A DNA stretch of 64,000 bases, taken from assembly GCA_018267545.1 (NCBI GenBank), contig JAFDYG010000496.1:62001-126000 (forward strand), given 5' to 3'. The notes below the pieces were generated by a model. The model was not told the origin of the DNA. It saw nothing but the letters and a program-made list of their open reading frames with translations, and made no database searches. Within the stretch, counting starts at the first letter, position 1. Each line of letters opens with the position of its first letter. This DNA comes from Bacteroidota bacterium. Its GTDB lineage: Bacteria > Bacteroidota > Bacteroidia > Chitinophagales > Chitinophagaceae. The position numbers were made by a program, and so were the translations under genes. Below are positions 25,366 through 34,700 of the stretch, piece by piece.

Positions 25366-25817
25366 TGATCAGAAAACTCTACGACACCGAAAAAATACCC
25401 TATCCCCTTCTCTTGCTCGCCGACGAGACAGCAGAAGCAATCGACCGATATATCCACGACTGCGAAATATATCTCTATGAAAAAAACGACGAAACCATCG
25501 CCGTTTACGCCGTCCAAAAAATAACCGAAACCAGCATCGAAATAAAAAACATCGCCGTCGACACCCCCTTTCAAAACCAGGGGATAGGAAAACAATTATT
25601 ACACCACGCCGCCCAAACCGCAGCGCAAAGAGGCTTCCACTGGCTCCTGATCGGCACAGCCGATCAGGCCGCCGGTCCCCTGAGCCTCTACAAAAAAGCA
25701 GGCTTCACAGAATTTAAAAGAATCGAAAACTTCTTCATCGACAACTACCCCCAACCCATCTACGAAAACGACAAGCAGCTAAAAGATATGATCGTACTCA
25801 GAAAATACCTGAAATGA
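25365..25817 (+). CDS. GNAT-family N-acetyltransferase
   Basis: 150 residues. The acetyl-CoA loop is visible as FQNQGIGKQLLHHA (motif A, Q/R-x-x-G-x-G/A), preceded by the strand IEIKNIAVD and followed by LYKKAGFTEF, the usual motif B. The acceptor is unknown. It overlaps the monooxygenase gene by 1 bp and the next acetyltransferase by 4 bp, so all three are one operon. Confidence 0.88.
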   Translation: MIRKLYDTEKIPYPLLLLADETAEAIDRYIHDCEIYLYEKNDETIAVYAVQKITETSIEIKNIAVDTPFQNQGIGKQLLHHAAQTAAQRGFHWLLIGTADQAAGPLSLYKKAGFTEFKRIENFFIDNYPQPIYENDKQLKDMIVLRKYLK

Positions 25818-26236
25818 AAAACAACTACCGCATAGAAACCTCGACCGACCACTACCACGTCATCGAACTGCTCGAAGACGGTCTCTACCGATACAACTCC
25901 GAAAAAACCGGCCGCCACGACGGCCTTAACTTCTCCCGGGTCGTAAAAGACGAAGAAAACAACATCATCGCCGGCATCTCCGGATGGACCTGGGCAGGCT
26001 CCTGCGAGATCACCCATCTATGGGTCTCCCCCACATTCCACCAACACGGCATCGGCACACACCTCCTGCAATCCGCCGAAGCAGAAGCAAGAAAGCAGCA
26101 CTGCCAAACCATCCTCGTCCGAACCTTCAGCTTCCAGGCGCCCGAATTCTATAAAAAGCATGGATTCTCACTAGCCCACACCATCGACGATTTCCCATCC
26201 GGCCACGGCTATCATATCCTGATAAAAAACCTATAA
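25814..26236 (+). CDS. GNAT-family N-acetyltransferase (second)
   Basis: 140 residues. Motif A is FHQHGIGTHLLQSAE after CEITHLWVSP, and motif B is FYKKHGF. The region before it (GISGWTWAGSCEITHLWV) is the form typical of GNATs with a conserved Trp-rich strand. It overlaps the previous gene by ATGA (25814-25817). It is not close enough to the previous GNAT to be a fresh duplicate. Confidence 0.88.
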   Translation: MKNNYRIETSTDHYHVIELLEDGLYRYNSEKTGRHDGLNFSRVVKDEENNIIAGISGWTWAGSCEITHLWVSPTFHQHGIGTHLLQSAEAEARKQHCQTILVRTFSFQAPEFYKKHGFSLAHTIDDFPSGHGYHILIKNL

Positions 26237-26246
26237 CACCCCAATC

Positions 26247-26576
26247 CTACGCCGCCATCCGCGAACACTCCTCCGCACAACGCTTGCAGGCCTCCGCACA
26301 CTCGCGGCAATGCACCATATCATGCTTTCCGCATTCTTCCCCGCAGGCCCGGCACAGTTCAGCACACATCCGGCATTGCTCCTTCGCCCGGTCACTACCC
26401 AGGCTCATCAGCTGCGCCGACGTATAACATACCGCCGCACACTCCATATCCAGCTGTACACACCGCACCATCCGCTGAACATCTTTTTCCTGCAAACAGG
26501 AAGAAGCACAATGATTGCAGACCGCTGCACAATTCAGACACGCGTCTATACACGCCTTGTAATCATGATAATTCAT
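26247..26576 (-). CDS. Four-helix-bundle copper-binding (DUF326) protein
   Basis: 109 residues with 19 Cys, most in C-x2-3-C spacing on four helices (CIDACLNCAAVCNHC; CRMCAELCRACGEEC; CRECAEACKRCAEEC). This is the DUF326/Csp pattern, in which Cys thiols line the core of a helix bundle and hold many Cu(I) ions. There is no signal peptide, so it is a cytosolic store (Csp3-like) rather than an exported one. It is convergent with the acetyltransferase operon, and no copper exporter gene is adjacent. Confidence 0.92.
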   Translation of the reverse strand: MNYHDYKACIDACLNCAAVCNHCASSCLQEKDVQRMVRCVQLDMECAAVCYTSAQLMSLGSDRAKEQCRMCAELCRACGEECGKHDMVHCRECAEACKRCAEECSRMAA

Positions 26577-26661
26577 AACTTTCGATTTAATTCGTAAACA
26601 AAGAATAACCGAAAATCAGCAGAAAATAACATGCCACGTTGAATTGACCGGCCATTCCCGT

Positions 26662-27114
26662 TTATATCGTCGCCTCCCCTGTTCCCCCGCCCCCACTCAA
26701 TATACTCCGCAAATGAAACCGCACGAAGTGCTCCATGGAATCCTCCCGGTTATATCCTGCCCCATAACCCATCGGCTTGATTAAATATCCCGATACCCCA
26801 AGCCGGTCGATTGCCCTCCTGTCGGCCTGCTCCCCCGAAGTCGTCATCACGAACACAGGAATATCCTTCAGCCGCTCGTCGGTCCGGATAATGGTCAAAA
26901 ATTCCAGTCCATTCATCCTGGGCATATTCAGATCCAGCAGCACCAAATCCGGCAAAGAGCTCATCCCTCCATTCCCCCGTAATATATCGAGCGCTTCAAT
27001 TCCGTTGAAAGCCGTGTAGAGTTCGTACGGAATATCCAGCTTGTTCAGCGATCTCCTCACGCTCATCACATCCAGCTCATCATCCTCTACCAGCACGATT
27101 ACTTTTTTTTCCAT
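26662..27114 (-). CDS. Receiver-only response regulator
   Basis: 150 residues. Receiver domain with E10/D11/D12, phospho-acceptor D61 (LVLLDLNMP), T91/T92 in FVMTTSG and a Lys in LIKPMGYG. No DNA-binding domain is present; the last 25 residues form an extra helix. The single base at 27114 is shared by its start codon and the stop region of the kinase gene, so the two are co-translated and must be a cognate pair. Such receivers act through protein contact or as phosphorelay intermediates. Confidence 0.92.
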   Translation of the reverse strand: MEKKVIVLVEDDELDVMSVRRSLNKLDIPYELYTAFNGIEALDILRGNGGMSSLPDLVLLDLNMPRMNGLEFLTIIRTDERLKDIPVFVMTTSGEQADRRAIDRLGVSGYLIKPMGYGAGYNREDSMEHFVRFHLRSILSGGGGTGEATI

Positions 27115-28535
27115 TATATATTCTTTAACCAGGTGAAAAAGAATTTGGCTCCATTACCGGGAGAAGAAACCAGCCGGATACTCCCACCCCGCTCCTCCAC
27201 GATCTTTCGGACGATCGAAAGCCCAATCCCGGTGCTTTCCTTGTCGGCCTTCTCGCGCAGGGTCCGAAACATGCCGAATATCTTCTCATGGTATTGCGCG
27301 GGTATCCCGGGGCCATTGTCCTCTACCCAAAATTCATAGTGCGCGCCGTAGTCCACCGCGCCCACCGTAATGACCGTCGCTCCGGCCCGGCCGTATTTGA
27401 CCGCATTGCCGATCAGGTTGCTCAGCACCTGCTGCAGGGTAAGCCGCTCCGTAAACACGACAGGCAGCCGCTCCGTCCGTATAATATATCCATCCGGCAC
27501 AATCAGGTCCGCCAGTTCCCCCACCAGCTTTTCTACATCCACCGCCTCTTTCAACGCCCCTTCCCTCCCCGCACGCGCATATTCCAGCATCCCGTCGATC
27601 AGCGCCTCCATCCGGTTGACACGATCGGGAATAAAATCCAGGTATTTTCGAACTGTCGGACCGATCTCCGAGCCATGATCCTCTTCTATCCATTTTATCA
27701 CATTCGATATACCCCGCACCGGAGCTTTCAGATCGTGCGAAACGACATAAGCGAATTGGTTCAGCTCCTGGTTCTTTTTCTCCAGCTCGCTGATCGTCTG
27801 GCTAAGCTTATCCGACATGAGATTCAATGAATGCGACAGACTGCTCAGCTCATCGCGTTTATCATCCTCCACCCGGCTAAAGTCCCCCTGGGAAATTCTT
27901 TCGGCAAGCCTCACCAGCGGCCGGATCCGGCCCGAAATCCTCCGGACCAGCCACAACGCCGTACCCAGCCCGACTAAAACCAGCAAAAGACTGGACATCA
28001 GCGAATACCGATCCGTCCGGGCGATCGCCTCCGACTGCTCTTTTCTGCGAATGTCCCTCAACCCGTATTCGGCCTTATTGAATGAATCGAAAAGCAGGGA
28101 AATCCGCTGGTAATATTCCAGGTCGGCCACCATTCGCACACCCGGCACGGTCTTTTTCCCGGATTTGATTATTCCATTCGCAAAGTCTACCCAATGTCCA
28201 TGCAGCACCATGATCGAATCCAAAACCCTCCGCTGCTCCGGTAAGGAAATAAGCGGGTCCAGCTGTCTTCCCCGCTCGGGAATACTCTTCAACCCCTCGT
28301 CATACACCACCAAAAATTTCTTGTCGCCGGTCAGCAGAAATCCGCGAAAAGCACTCTCCATCCCTATCATATCTTTATTGAGATTGGCGGAATAGCGGAT
28401 AACAGCTTCCGACCTGTTCAGAAACTCCGAAACCTGCTTGACTCTCAACGTAAGCATATAATTGACCACAGAATCCAGCAAATCGATCGAAATGGCAATC
28501 ATGAAGCCCAAAAAAATTTGCGTCGCTAATTTCAT
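27114..28535 (-). CDS. Sensor histidine kinase with CHASE3-type sensor and HAMP
   Basis: 473 residues. Membrane helix 1 is at about 7-29, a helical CHASE3-like extracytoplasmic domain at about 35-175 (ESAFRGFLLTGDKKFL is the diagnostic stretch), membrane helix 2 at about 178-198, HAMP at about 199-252, then a coiled coil and HisKA with H267 in YVVSHDLKAP. The catalytic domain has an N box (NLIGNAVKYG), a G1 box (DNGPGIP) and a G2 box (STGIGLSIV). All motifs are intact. It forms a pair with the receiver gene downstream and is divergent from the trehalose-phosphatase gene, 142 bp away. Confidence 0.93.
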   Translation of the reverse strand: MKLATQIFLGFMIAISIDLLDSVVNYMLTLRVKQVSEFLNRSEAVIRYSANLNKDMIGMESAFRGFLLTGDKKFLVVYDEGLKSIPERGRQLDPLISLPEQRRVLDSIMVLHGHWVDFANGIIKSGKKTVPGVRMVADLEYYQRISLLFDSFNKAEYGLRDIRRKEQSEAIARTDRYSLMSSLLLVLVGLGTALWLVRRISGRIRPLVRLAERISQGDFSRVEDDKRDELSSLSHSLNLMSDKLSQTISELEKKNQELNQFAYVVSHDLKAPVRGISNVIKWIEEDHGSEIGPTVRKYLDFIPDRVNRMEALIDGMLEYARAGREGALKEAVDVEKLVGELADLIVPDGYIIRTERLPVVFTERLTLQQVLSNLIGNAVKYGRAGATVITVGAVDYGAHYEFWVEDNGPGIPAQYHEKIFGMFRTLREKADKESTGIGLSIVRKIVEERGGSIRLVSSPGNGAKFFFTWLKNI

Positions 28536-28593
28536 TGCCGGAATTTACAGATTGTCGTAAATCCACGAAAATAGGAGGCCGGCAAATCCGGCA

Positions 28594-28622
28594 TTCTAAT
28601 GAAATTCTAATTTGTTTCTAAT
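28594..28622 (+). promoter_or_regulatory. Triple TTCTAAT repeat with 11-bp period upstream of the trehalose gene
   Basis: TTCTAAT occurs at 28594-28600, 28605-28611 and 28616-28622, exactly 11 bp apart, followed by a likely -7 element TAGATTTA at 28644-28651. The same repeat pair recurs before the antiporter and the first MscS gene. Equal spacing of one helical turn is typical of PhoB/OmpR-class binding sites. Confidence 0.75.
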
Positions 28623-28643
28623 GCCAATCATTACCGGTGGAGG

Positions 28644-28651
28644 TAGATTTA
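28644..28651 (+). promoter_or_regulatory. Possible -7 element for the trehalose-phosphatase gene
   Basis: TAGATTTA matches TAnnTTTG at seven of eight positions and lies 26 bp before the ATG. Its start is 50 and 39 bp after the first two TTCTAAT boxes, the same offsets seen at the MscS promoter. Confidence 0.45.
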
Positions 28652-28677
28652 CATCAGCTTAACGAAATCTTCCGGAA

Positions 28678-30261
28678 ATGAATACGCATAACAGACTCTT
28701 CATTATAACAGGTCACCTTCCTTTACAAATACAAGACCTCGACGCCCGGATAACGGTTCAGCCGTCCTTCGACGATCGTACCTCCACCATTGCAGCCTTT
28801 CTTCAACCGGACCACGGAATCGACAGTCCTGCATTCAGAGAGATTGGCTGGACAGGCATAACCGCCTGTACACCCGCGACATGGGCCCTGCTACCCCTCG
28901 AAGGTATGCCCGGCCGCATTTCCTGGTATCCCGTCTTCCTGTCCGCTAAATACGAGCAGGGTCTCATCCAGGGCTTCGGCAATACCGTCCTGTGGCCCCT
29001 GTTCCATTACCTTCCAACCGATGCGAAATACCAGGCGGCCTCCTTCGCAGACTACGTCGGAATCAACAGCCAGTTCACCGAAAGCATGCAGCGCTACCTT
29101 CGGCCCGGAGACACGGTATGGATCCACGACTACCATTTATTACCATTGGCAGGAATGCTCAGAGAGCTGCTCCCCGAACTCACCATCGGTCTGTCCCTGC
29201 ATATCCCCTTTCCTTCTTTCACAGCCTTCCGGCGCCTCCCGGAAGACTGGCAGCGGCAGATCCTAAAAGGAATGCTCGGCGCCGATCTCATCGGCTTCCA
29301 AACAGCAGAATTCGCCGACCATTTTCGCAGCTCTGTCCGTATGATCCTGAATACCCCCGTAGATGGAATGACCGTCGAATTCGAAGACAGGCTCGTCGCT
29401 ACCGGCGTTTTCACCATGAAAAGCGAATGGGGAAAAGACTTTCTTACGGCATTGAAAAATGCCCGGCATCACCAGCAGAATTTCCAGATCCGGTTTTTCG
29501 ACGTCTATTCGCAGCGGCAGCTGATGGAACACTATCGCAACGCCGGCAAACGCCAGTTTCTCCTCGACTACGACGGCACCCTGATGCCCTTCTTCGACCT
29601 CCCGTCCCAGGCCCGCCCCGCCGATATGGTGCTGGACTCCCTCCGCCGGCTGGCCGCCGACGACCGTAACTCCGTATGCATCATCAGCGGCAGGGACAGC
29701 AACACGCTTCAAAACTGGCTGGGACAGCTTCCCATTCATATCATCGCCGAACACGGAGCCGAAATAAGATACCGCGGTCAGCCCTGGCAGCGAATAGGCC
29801 ATCACGTCGATGAATGGAAACACCACGTGCTCCCCGCAATGGAGCATTACACCGGGAAATGCCCCGGCGCCTTCATCGAAGAGAAGAATTTTTCGATCGT
29901 CTGGCACTACCGCAATGCAGATGCTCCGCTTGCAGACAGCATAAAAATGGACCTCTACTCCAAACTATCCGGCATCATCGCCGGCCTCGGACTGCAAATA
30001 ACGATGGGCAAGAAAATCGTCGAAGTACGAAGCGGGCACATCGACAAAGGAAGCACAGTCCAGAACCTGCTCGGCCGCGAAACCGGCGACTTCATCCTCG
30101 CCATCGGCGACGACCGCACCGACGAGGATATGTTCCGCGCCCTCGCCGACCAAAAGCAGGCTTTCACGATCAAAGTAGGCCACGAAGCTTCCTACGCCCA
30201 TTTCAACGTCCATACCCCGCAATCCGTCATCTCCCTGCTGGACATGCTCGGACACATCTGA
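28678..30261 (+). CDS. Trehalose-6-phosphate phosphatase fused to a half GT20 synthase domain
   Basis: 527 residues. Residues 1-245 match the N-terminal lobe of trehalose-phosphate synthase (GT20): NTVLWPLFHYLP near 102-113, VWIHDYHL 147-154, LHIPFPSF 174-181 and GADLIGFQT 201-209. The C-terminal lobe that binds UDP-glucose (R-x-DY-x-KG and the D-G-M-N-L-V block) is absent: after GVFTM at 243-247 the chain passes directly to the end of a synthase domain (SEWGKDF) and a linker. Residues 290-527 are an intact HAD phosphatase with D297/D299 (DYDGT), S337 (SGR), K457 and D478/D479 with D482. Usual bifunctional proteins have about 730 residues. It should still remove phosphate from trehalose-6-phosphate but not make it. 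The arginine of the usual SNR motif is also lost (TGH). Confidence 0.88.
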   Translation: MNTHNRLFIITGHLPLQIQDLDARITVQPSFDDRTSTIAAFLQPDHGIDSPAFREIGWTGITACTPATWALLPLEGMPGRISWYPVFLSAKYEQGLIQGFGNTVLWPLFHYLPTDAKYQAASFADYVGINSQFTESMQRYLRPGDTVWIHDYHLLPLAGMLRELLPELTIGLSLHIPFPSFTAFRRLPEDWQRQILKGMLGADLIGFQTAEFADHFRSSVRMILNTPVDGMTVEFEDRLVATGVFTMKSEWGKDFLTALKNARHHQQNFQIRFFDVYSQRQLMEHYRNAGKRQFLLDYDGTLMPFFDLPSQARPADMVLDSLRRLAADDRNSVCIISGRDSNTLQNWLGQLPIHIIAEHGAEIRYRGQPWQRIGHHVDEWKHHVLPAMEHYTGKCPGAFIEEKNFSIVWHYRNADAPLADSIKMDLYSKLSGIIAGLGLQITMGKKIVEVRSGHIDKGSTVQNLLGRETGDFILAIGDDRTDEDMFRALADQKQAFTIKVGHEASYAHFNVHTPQSVISLLDMLGHI

Positions 30262-30308
30262 ACCAGCCCATCGCACCAACCTGTCTCACCTCCACGCGCC
30301 GCACCGCC

Positions 30309-31742
30309 TCACCTCCACCCGCCGCCCAGCGCCCTGTACAGATCGACCATCGAAGCCATCTGCCGCTGCCGGGTCTCCACCAGGTCGAACTTCGATTCAA
30401 GCGCATCGCGCTGCGTCATCAGCACTTCCATATAATCGGCGTGAGCAGACCTGAACAGCTGATCGGCAATGCCGATCGACTGACTTAACGCACCAACCTG
30501 GCTGGCCCTCAGCTCATAGCTCTTTTCCAGGTTGCCGATTTTCGACAGCTGGTTGGCTACCTCCGCATACGCATTCAATATCGTCTGCTCATAATGGTAC
30601 ACCGCCTGTATCTGCCTGGCATTGGCGCTGAAATAAGCCGCCTTGATCGCATTCCTGTTGACCAGCGGAGCAGTGAGATCGCCTGCCAGCGAATACAGCA
30701 GCGACTTCGGCGTCTCCAGGAGATAGGCCGGGTTGAAGGACTGGTAACCCAGCGAAGCAGATATGTCCAGCGACGGAAAGAACCGGGCTCTCGCAGCCTT
30801 TACATCCAGCCGCGCCGCAGCCAGGTCCAGCTCGGCCTGCCGGATATCCGGGCGATTGACCAGCAGCTGGGAAGGAACACCGGCTTGCACGACGCCGGAA
30901 AGCACGCTGTCGGTGGCCTGGCGGCTCCTGGCAATCGGCTGCGGATACCGCCCCAGCAGCAAATTGATCCTGTTCTCCGTCTCGGTGATCCGCTGCCGGA
31001 GATCGTATCGCATACTTTGCGTCTTCGATACCTCCGCCTCGAACTTCCGTACCGCCAGCTCCGTCACCCGCGTGGCCTCCTTCTGGACCCGGACTATATG
31101 TAACGCATTCTGCTGAAGGGTGATATTGCTCTCCAGTATCTCCAGCTGTTTATCCAACGCCTGCAGCTCATAGTAGGCGTCGGCAATCTCGGCGACCAGG
31201 TTGGTAACGACGAAATTCCGGCCCTCTACGGTGGACAGGTAGCGGCTCACCGCCGCCTTTTTCGCATTGTGCAGCTTATTCCAGATATCGACCTCCCAGC
31301 TGGCATTGACGGCCACCAGGTAGTCCTGCAGAGGATCCGGCGTTCCCCCGCCCGGCCGGACGGCGATCTCGTCCTCGGTAGCCCCCTGCAGGGTATACCT
31401 GCCGGCTTTGTCGAAACCCGCGCCCGCCTTTACTCCTGCAAAAGGCAGGTACTCCCCCTTCCTCGCCCTGACTTCATTACGCGCAATTTCTATCTCCTGC
31501 AGCATGCTGTTCAGCTCCCTGTTGCCGGCAAGCGCCGTATCGATGAGAGACTGCAGGTAAGGGTCGGCGAAAAACGCCCGCCGGCCCAGGGCCGCAGCAT
31601 TGGCAGTATCACCGCCCACGCCATAGGTGGCCGGCGTCGTCCTGTCCTCGCTCCTGCCGGAAACGGCCGGGACACGACACGCGTTGGACAAAAGCAAAAT
31701 GCATATTGCCACTATATATCCGCGAAATGTTTTCCTATACAT
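30309..31742 (-). CDS. Outer-membrane efflux lipoprotein (TolC/OprM/NodT family)
   Basis: 477 residues. The lipobox ends at C22 (LLLSNAC). Two TolC-type repeats of long helices are recognisable (IDTALAGNRELNSMLQEI; NRPDIRQAELDLAAARLDVK is the second-repeat hallmark). It forms the outer-membrane exit duct for the RND pump. Its start overlaps the end of the pump gene by 8 bp, so all three efflux genes form one minus-strand operon: adaptor, pump, duct. Confidence 0.93.
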   Translation of the reverse strand: MYRKTFRGYIVAICILLLSNACRVPAVSGRSEDRTTPATYGVGGDTANAAALGRRAFFADPYLQSLIDTALAGNRELNSMLQEIEIARNEVRARKGEYLPFAGVKAGAGFDKAGRYTLQGATEDEIAVRPGGGTPDPLQDYLVAVNASWEVDIWNKLHNAKKAAVSRYLSTVEGRNFVVTNLVAEIADAYYELQALDKQLEILESNITLQQNALHIVRVQKEATRVTELAVRKFEAEVSKTQSMRYDLRQRITETENRINLLLGRYPQPIARSRQATDSVLSGVVQAGVPSQLLVNRPDIRQAELDLAAARLDVKAARARFFPSLDISASLGYQSFNPAYLLETPKSLLYSLAGDLTAPLVNRNAIKAAYFSANARQIQAVYHYEQTILNAYAEVANQLSKIGNLEKSYELRASQVGALSQSIGIADQLFRSAHADYMEVLMTQRDALESKFDLVETRQRQMASMVDLYRALGGGWR

Positions 31743-34700
31743 GGTGATCTATTTCTTCTGTTAAAGGATTTTCGTCTTCGTCTTTGATCAGCTTGCGTCT
31801 TGCCGCAATGGTGCCGAACAGATAGTATAATCCGGGGATGAGGATCACACCGAACAACGTACCCATCAGCATCCCTCCCGCCGAAGCAGCGCCGATGGTA
31901 TGATTGCCGATGGCGCCCGGCCCCGTAGCCACCAGCAGCGGAATCAACCCCGCTATAAAAGCCAGCGAGGTCATCAGTATCGGACGAAACCGCTCCTTCG
32001 CCCCTTCTATAGCCGCCTGAAACACCGTCGAGCCCGCCCTGTGCCGCTGTACCGCAAACTCCACGATCAGCACCGCATTCTTACCCAGCAAACCAACCAG
32101 CATGACCAGCCCTACCTGTGCGTATATGTCGTTGGCCAAACCCATGGCTTTGATCAGCGCAAAGGAGCCGAACACGCCGGCAGGAAGCGAAAGAATCACC
32201 GCCAGCGGCAGGATGAAGCTCTCATATTGCGCAGCCAGGATAAGGTATACGAAACCCAGCACCACCAGGAAGATATACAGCGCCTCGTTGCCTCGTCCCG
32301 TCTCGTCCTTCGAAAGCCCTTCCCAATCGATCCCATACCCGCGCGGCAACGTCTTCGCCGCTACTTCCTGGATGGCCCTCAACGCTTCTCCGCTGCTATA
32401 ACCCGCAGCAGGCTCCCCCCTTATGGCGGATGAAGGATACATGTTGTAACGCGTAATCTCGTTGAGTCCATGCGTCTTCCTTATCGTCATGAAGTCCGAA
32501 TAAGGAACCATCTCATCCTTGTCATTTTTGACATACAGCTTCAGCACATCGTCGGGCAGCTGCCGGTATTGCGGCCCCGACTGCACATACACCTTGTAAA
32601 AGGTGCCGAAACGAATAAAACCCAGCTCATAAGTGCTGCCGATGAGCATCGACAGATTATCCATGGCCTTCCCGATAGAAACGCCTTTCTGCATCGCCGC
32701 CTCGTTGTTGATCTGCAGCTCATACTGCGGATAGTTGGCGCTGAAAAACGTAAAAAGCCCCGACAGCTCCTTTCGCTGCCTCAGCGCATTCATGAAATCG
32801 TCGTTCACCTTCTCCAGCTCCCGGTAATCGTCGTTGTTGGTTTTGTCCAGCAGCCGCAGCGCAAATCCACCCGCACTCCCATATCCCGGTACCGCCGGCG
32901 GGCCAAAGAATTCGATGGTAGCCCCCGACAGGTCCTTCGTCTTCTCCTCCAGCTCTTTCATGATCTCGTTGACCGTATGCTTTCGCCTGGACCACTCCTT
33001 CAGATTGATCAGGCAAGTGCCCGCATTGGAACCCCGGCCATCGGTCAATACCTCGTAACCGGCCAGGGCCGACACGGACTGTATACCCTCGATATGCTCG
33101 GCAATGGCCTGCACTTTTCTGGCAAGCTCATTGGTCCGCTCCAGCGTAGAGCCCGGAGGCGTCTGAATGATGGCATAGATCATTCCCTGGTCTTCATTGG
33201 GAATAAATCCGGACGATAGCCCCCGGTTGATACCGAAAATACCGAACCCAAAAGCAGCCAGCAGCCCGAACGTAACCAGCCTTCGGCTGACGATACGCCT
33301 CAGCAAACCCGTATAAGCGCCCGTCAGCCGGTCGAAGCCCCTGTTGAAGGCATCGATGAGCCGGTCTACCGGCGTCTTCTTCCTCGGCTGCCCATGCGTA
33401 TTCTTCAGGATGATCGCACACAGCACCGGCGTAAGCGTCAACGCCACCAGCCCGGACAGGACAATCGACGTAGCCATCGTAATGGAAAACTGGCGGTAGA
33501 AAATCCCCACCGGACCGGACATGAACGCCACCGGAATGAATACCGCAGCCATTACGAAGGTTATCGCTACGATGGCCCCGCTGATCTCGTGGACCACCTT
33601 TTTACTCGCCGCATACGGCGACAGATGCTCGGTAGCCATTTTCACATGCACCGCCTCGATCACCACGATCGCATTGTCCACCACAATCCCGATGGCGAGC
33701 ACCAATGCAAAAAGCGTAATCAGATTGATGGTCAGACCGAAAAGCTGCATGAAGAAAAAGGCCCCGATCAGCGAAACGGGCACGGCCAGCGTCGGGATCA
33801 GGGTGGAACGCCAGTCGCCAAGAAACAGGAAGACCACGATCGCCACCAGGATAAACGCCTCTCCCAGCGTATGCAATACTTTTTCGATGGAAGCATCCAG
33901 GAAGCTGGACACGTCGTAGCTGATGTCATAGTCCATACCCGGCGGAAACGAGCTGCCCTTGATCTCCTCGAGCCTTTCCTTGATCCTGCGGATGACGTCG
34001 CTCGCATTGCTTCCATAGGTCTGCTTCAGTACAATTGCCGCAGACGGATGATTGTTAAGATTGGAATAGATGTCATAGAACTCGCTGCCGAGCTCGACGT
34101 CGGCAACATCCTTCAAACGCAGGAATTCCCCGTTCGGATTCGCCTTCAAAATGACATTCTGGTACTGCTCCGGCTGATTATATCTTCCCTGGTAGGTAAG
34201 CACATATTCCAACGCCTCCGACCGCTGACCGTCGCTGCGCCCGATACGGCCCGGAGAACCGATGATGCTCTGCTCGCCAAGCGCCTGCATCACTTCCTCC
34301 GTGGAAATATTATAGGCCCGCATCCGGTCGGGCTTGAGCCAGATACGCATAGCGTACTGCCTGCTGCCCAGGATTTGCGCCTTGCCGATGCCCTTCACCC
34401 GCCGGAGCTCCTGCAGAATATTGACGTTGGCATAGTTGTAAAGAAATTTTTCGTCCGCGTGCGGGTCCGTACTGTAGACATTAACATACATCAGCATATT
34501 GGGCTGAAGGATGTTTACGACCACCCCTTCGCGCTGCACCAGCGGCGGCAGCCGGTTGGTCACCTGCTCGATACGGTTTTTCACGTTGACGACGGCCTGG
34601 TTAGGATCGGTCCCCAGGTCGAAGACAACCTGGATATTCGCCTCGCCGGCGCTGGTGGCGTCGGACGTCATGTACTTCATGCCCGCCACGCCGTTCACGG

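Noticed and set aside
28578-28592. GCCGG-N5-CCGGC hairpin between the kinase and trehalose genes
   Set aside because: A 5-bp stem with no T run; it lies between divergent starts, where a terminator has no role.
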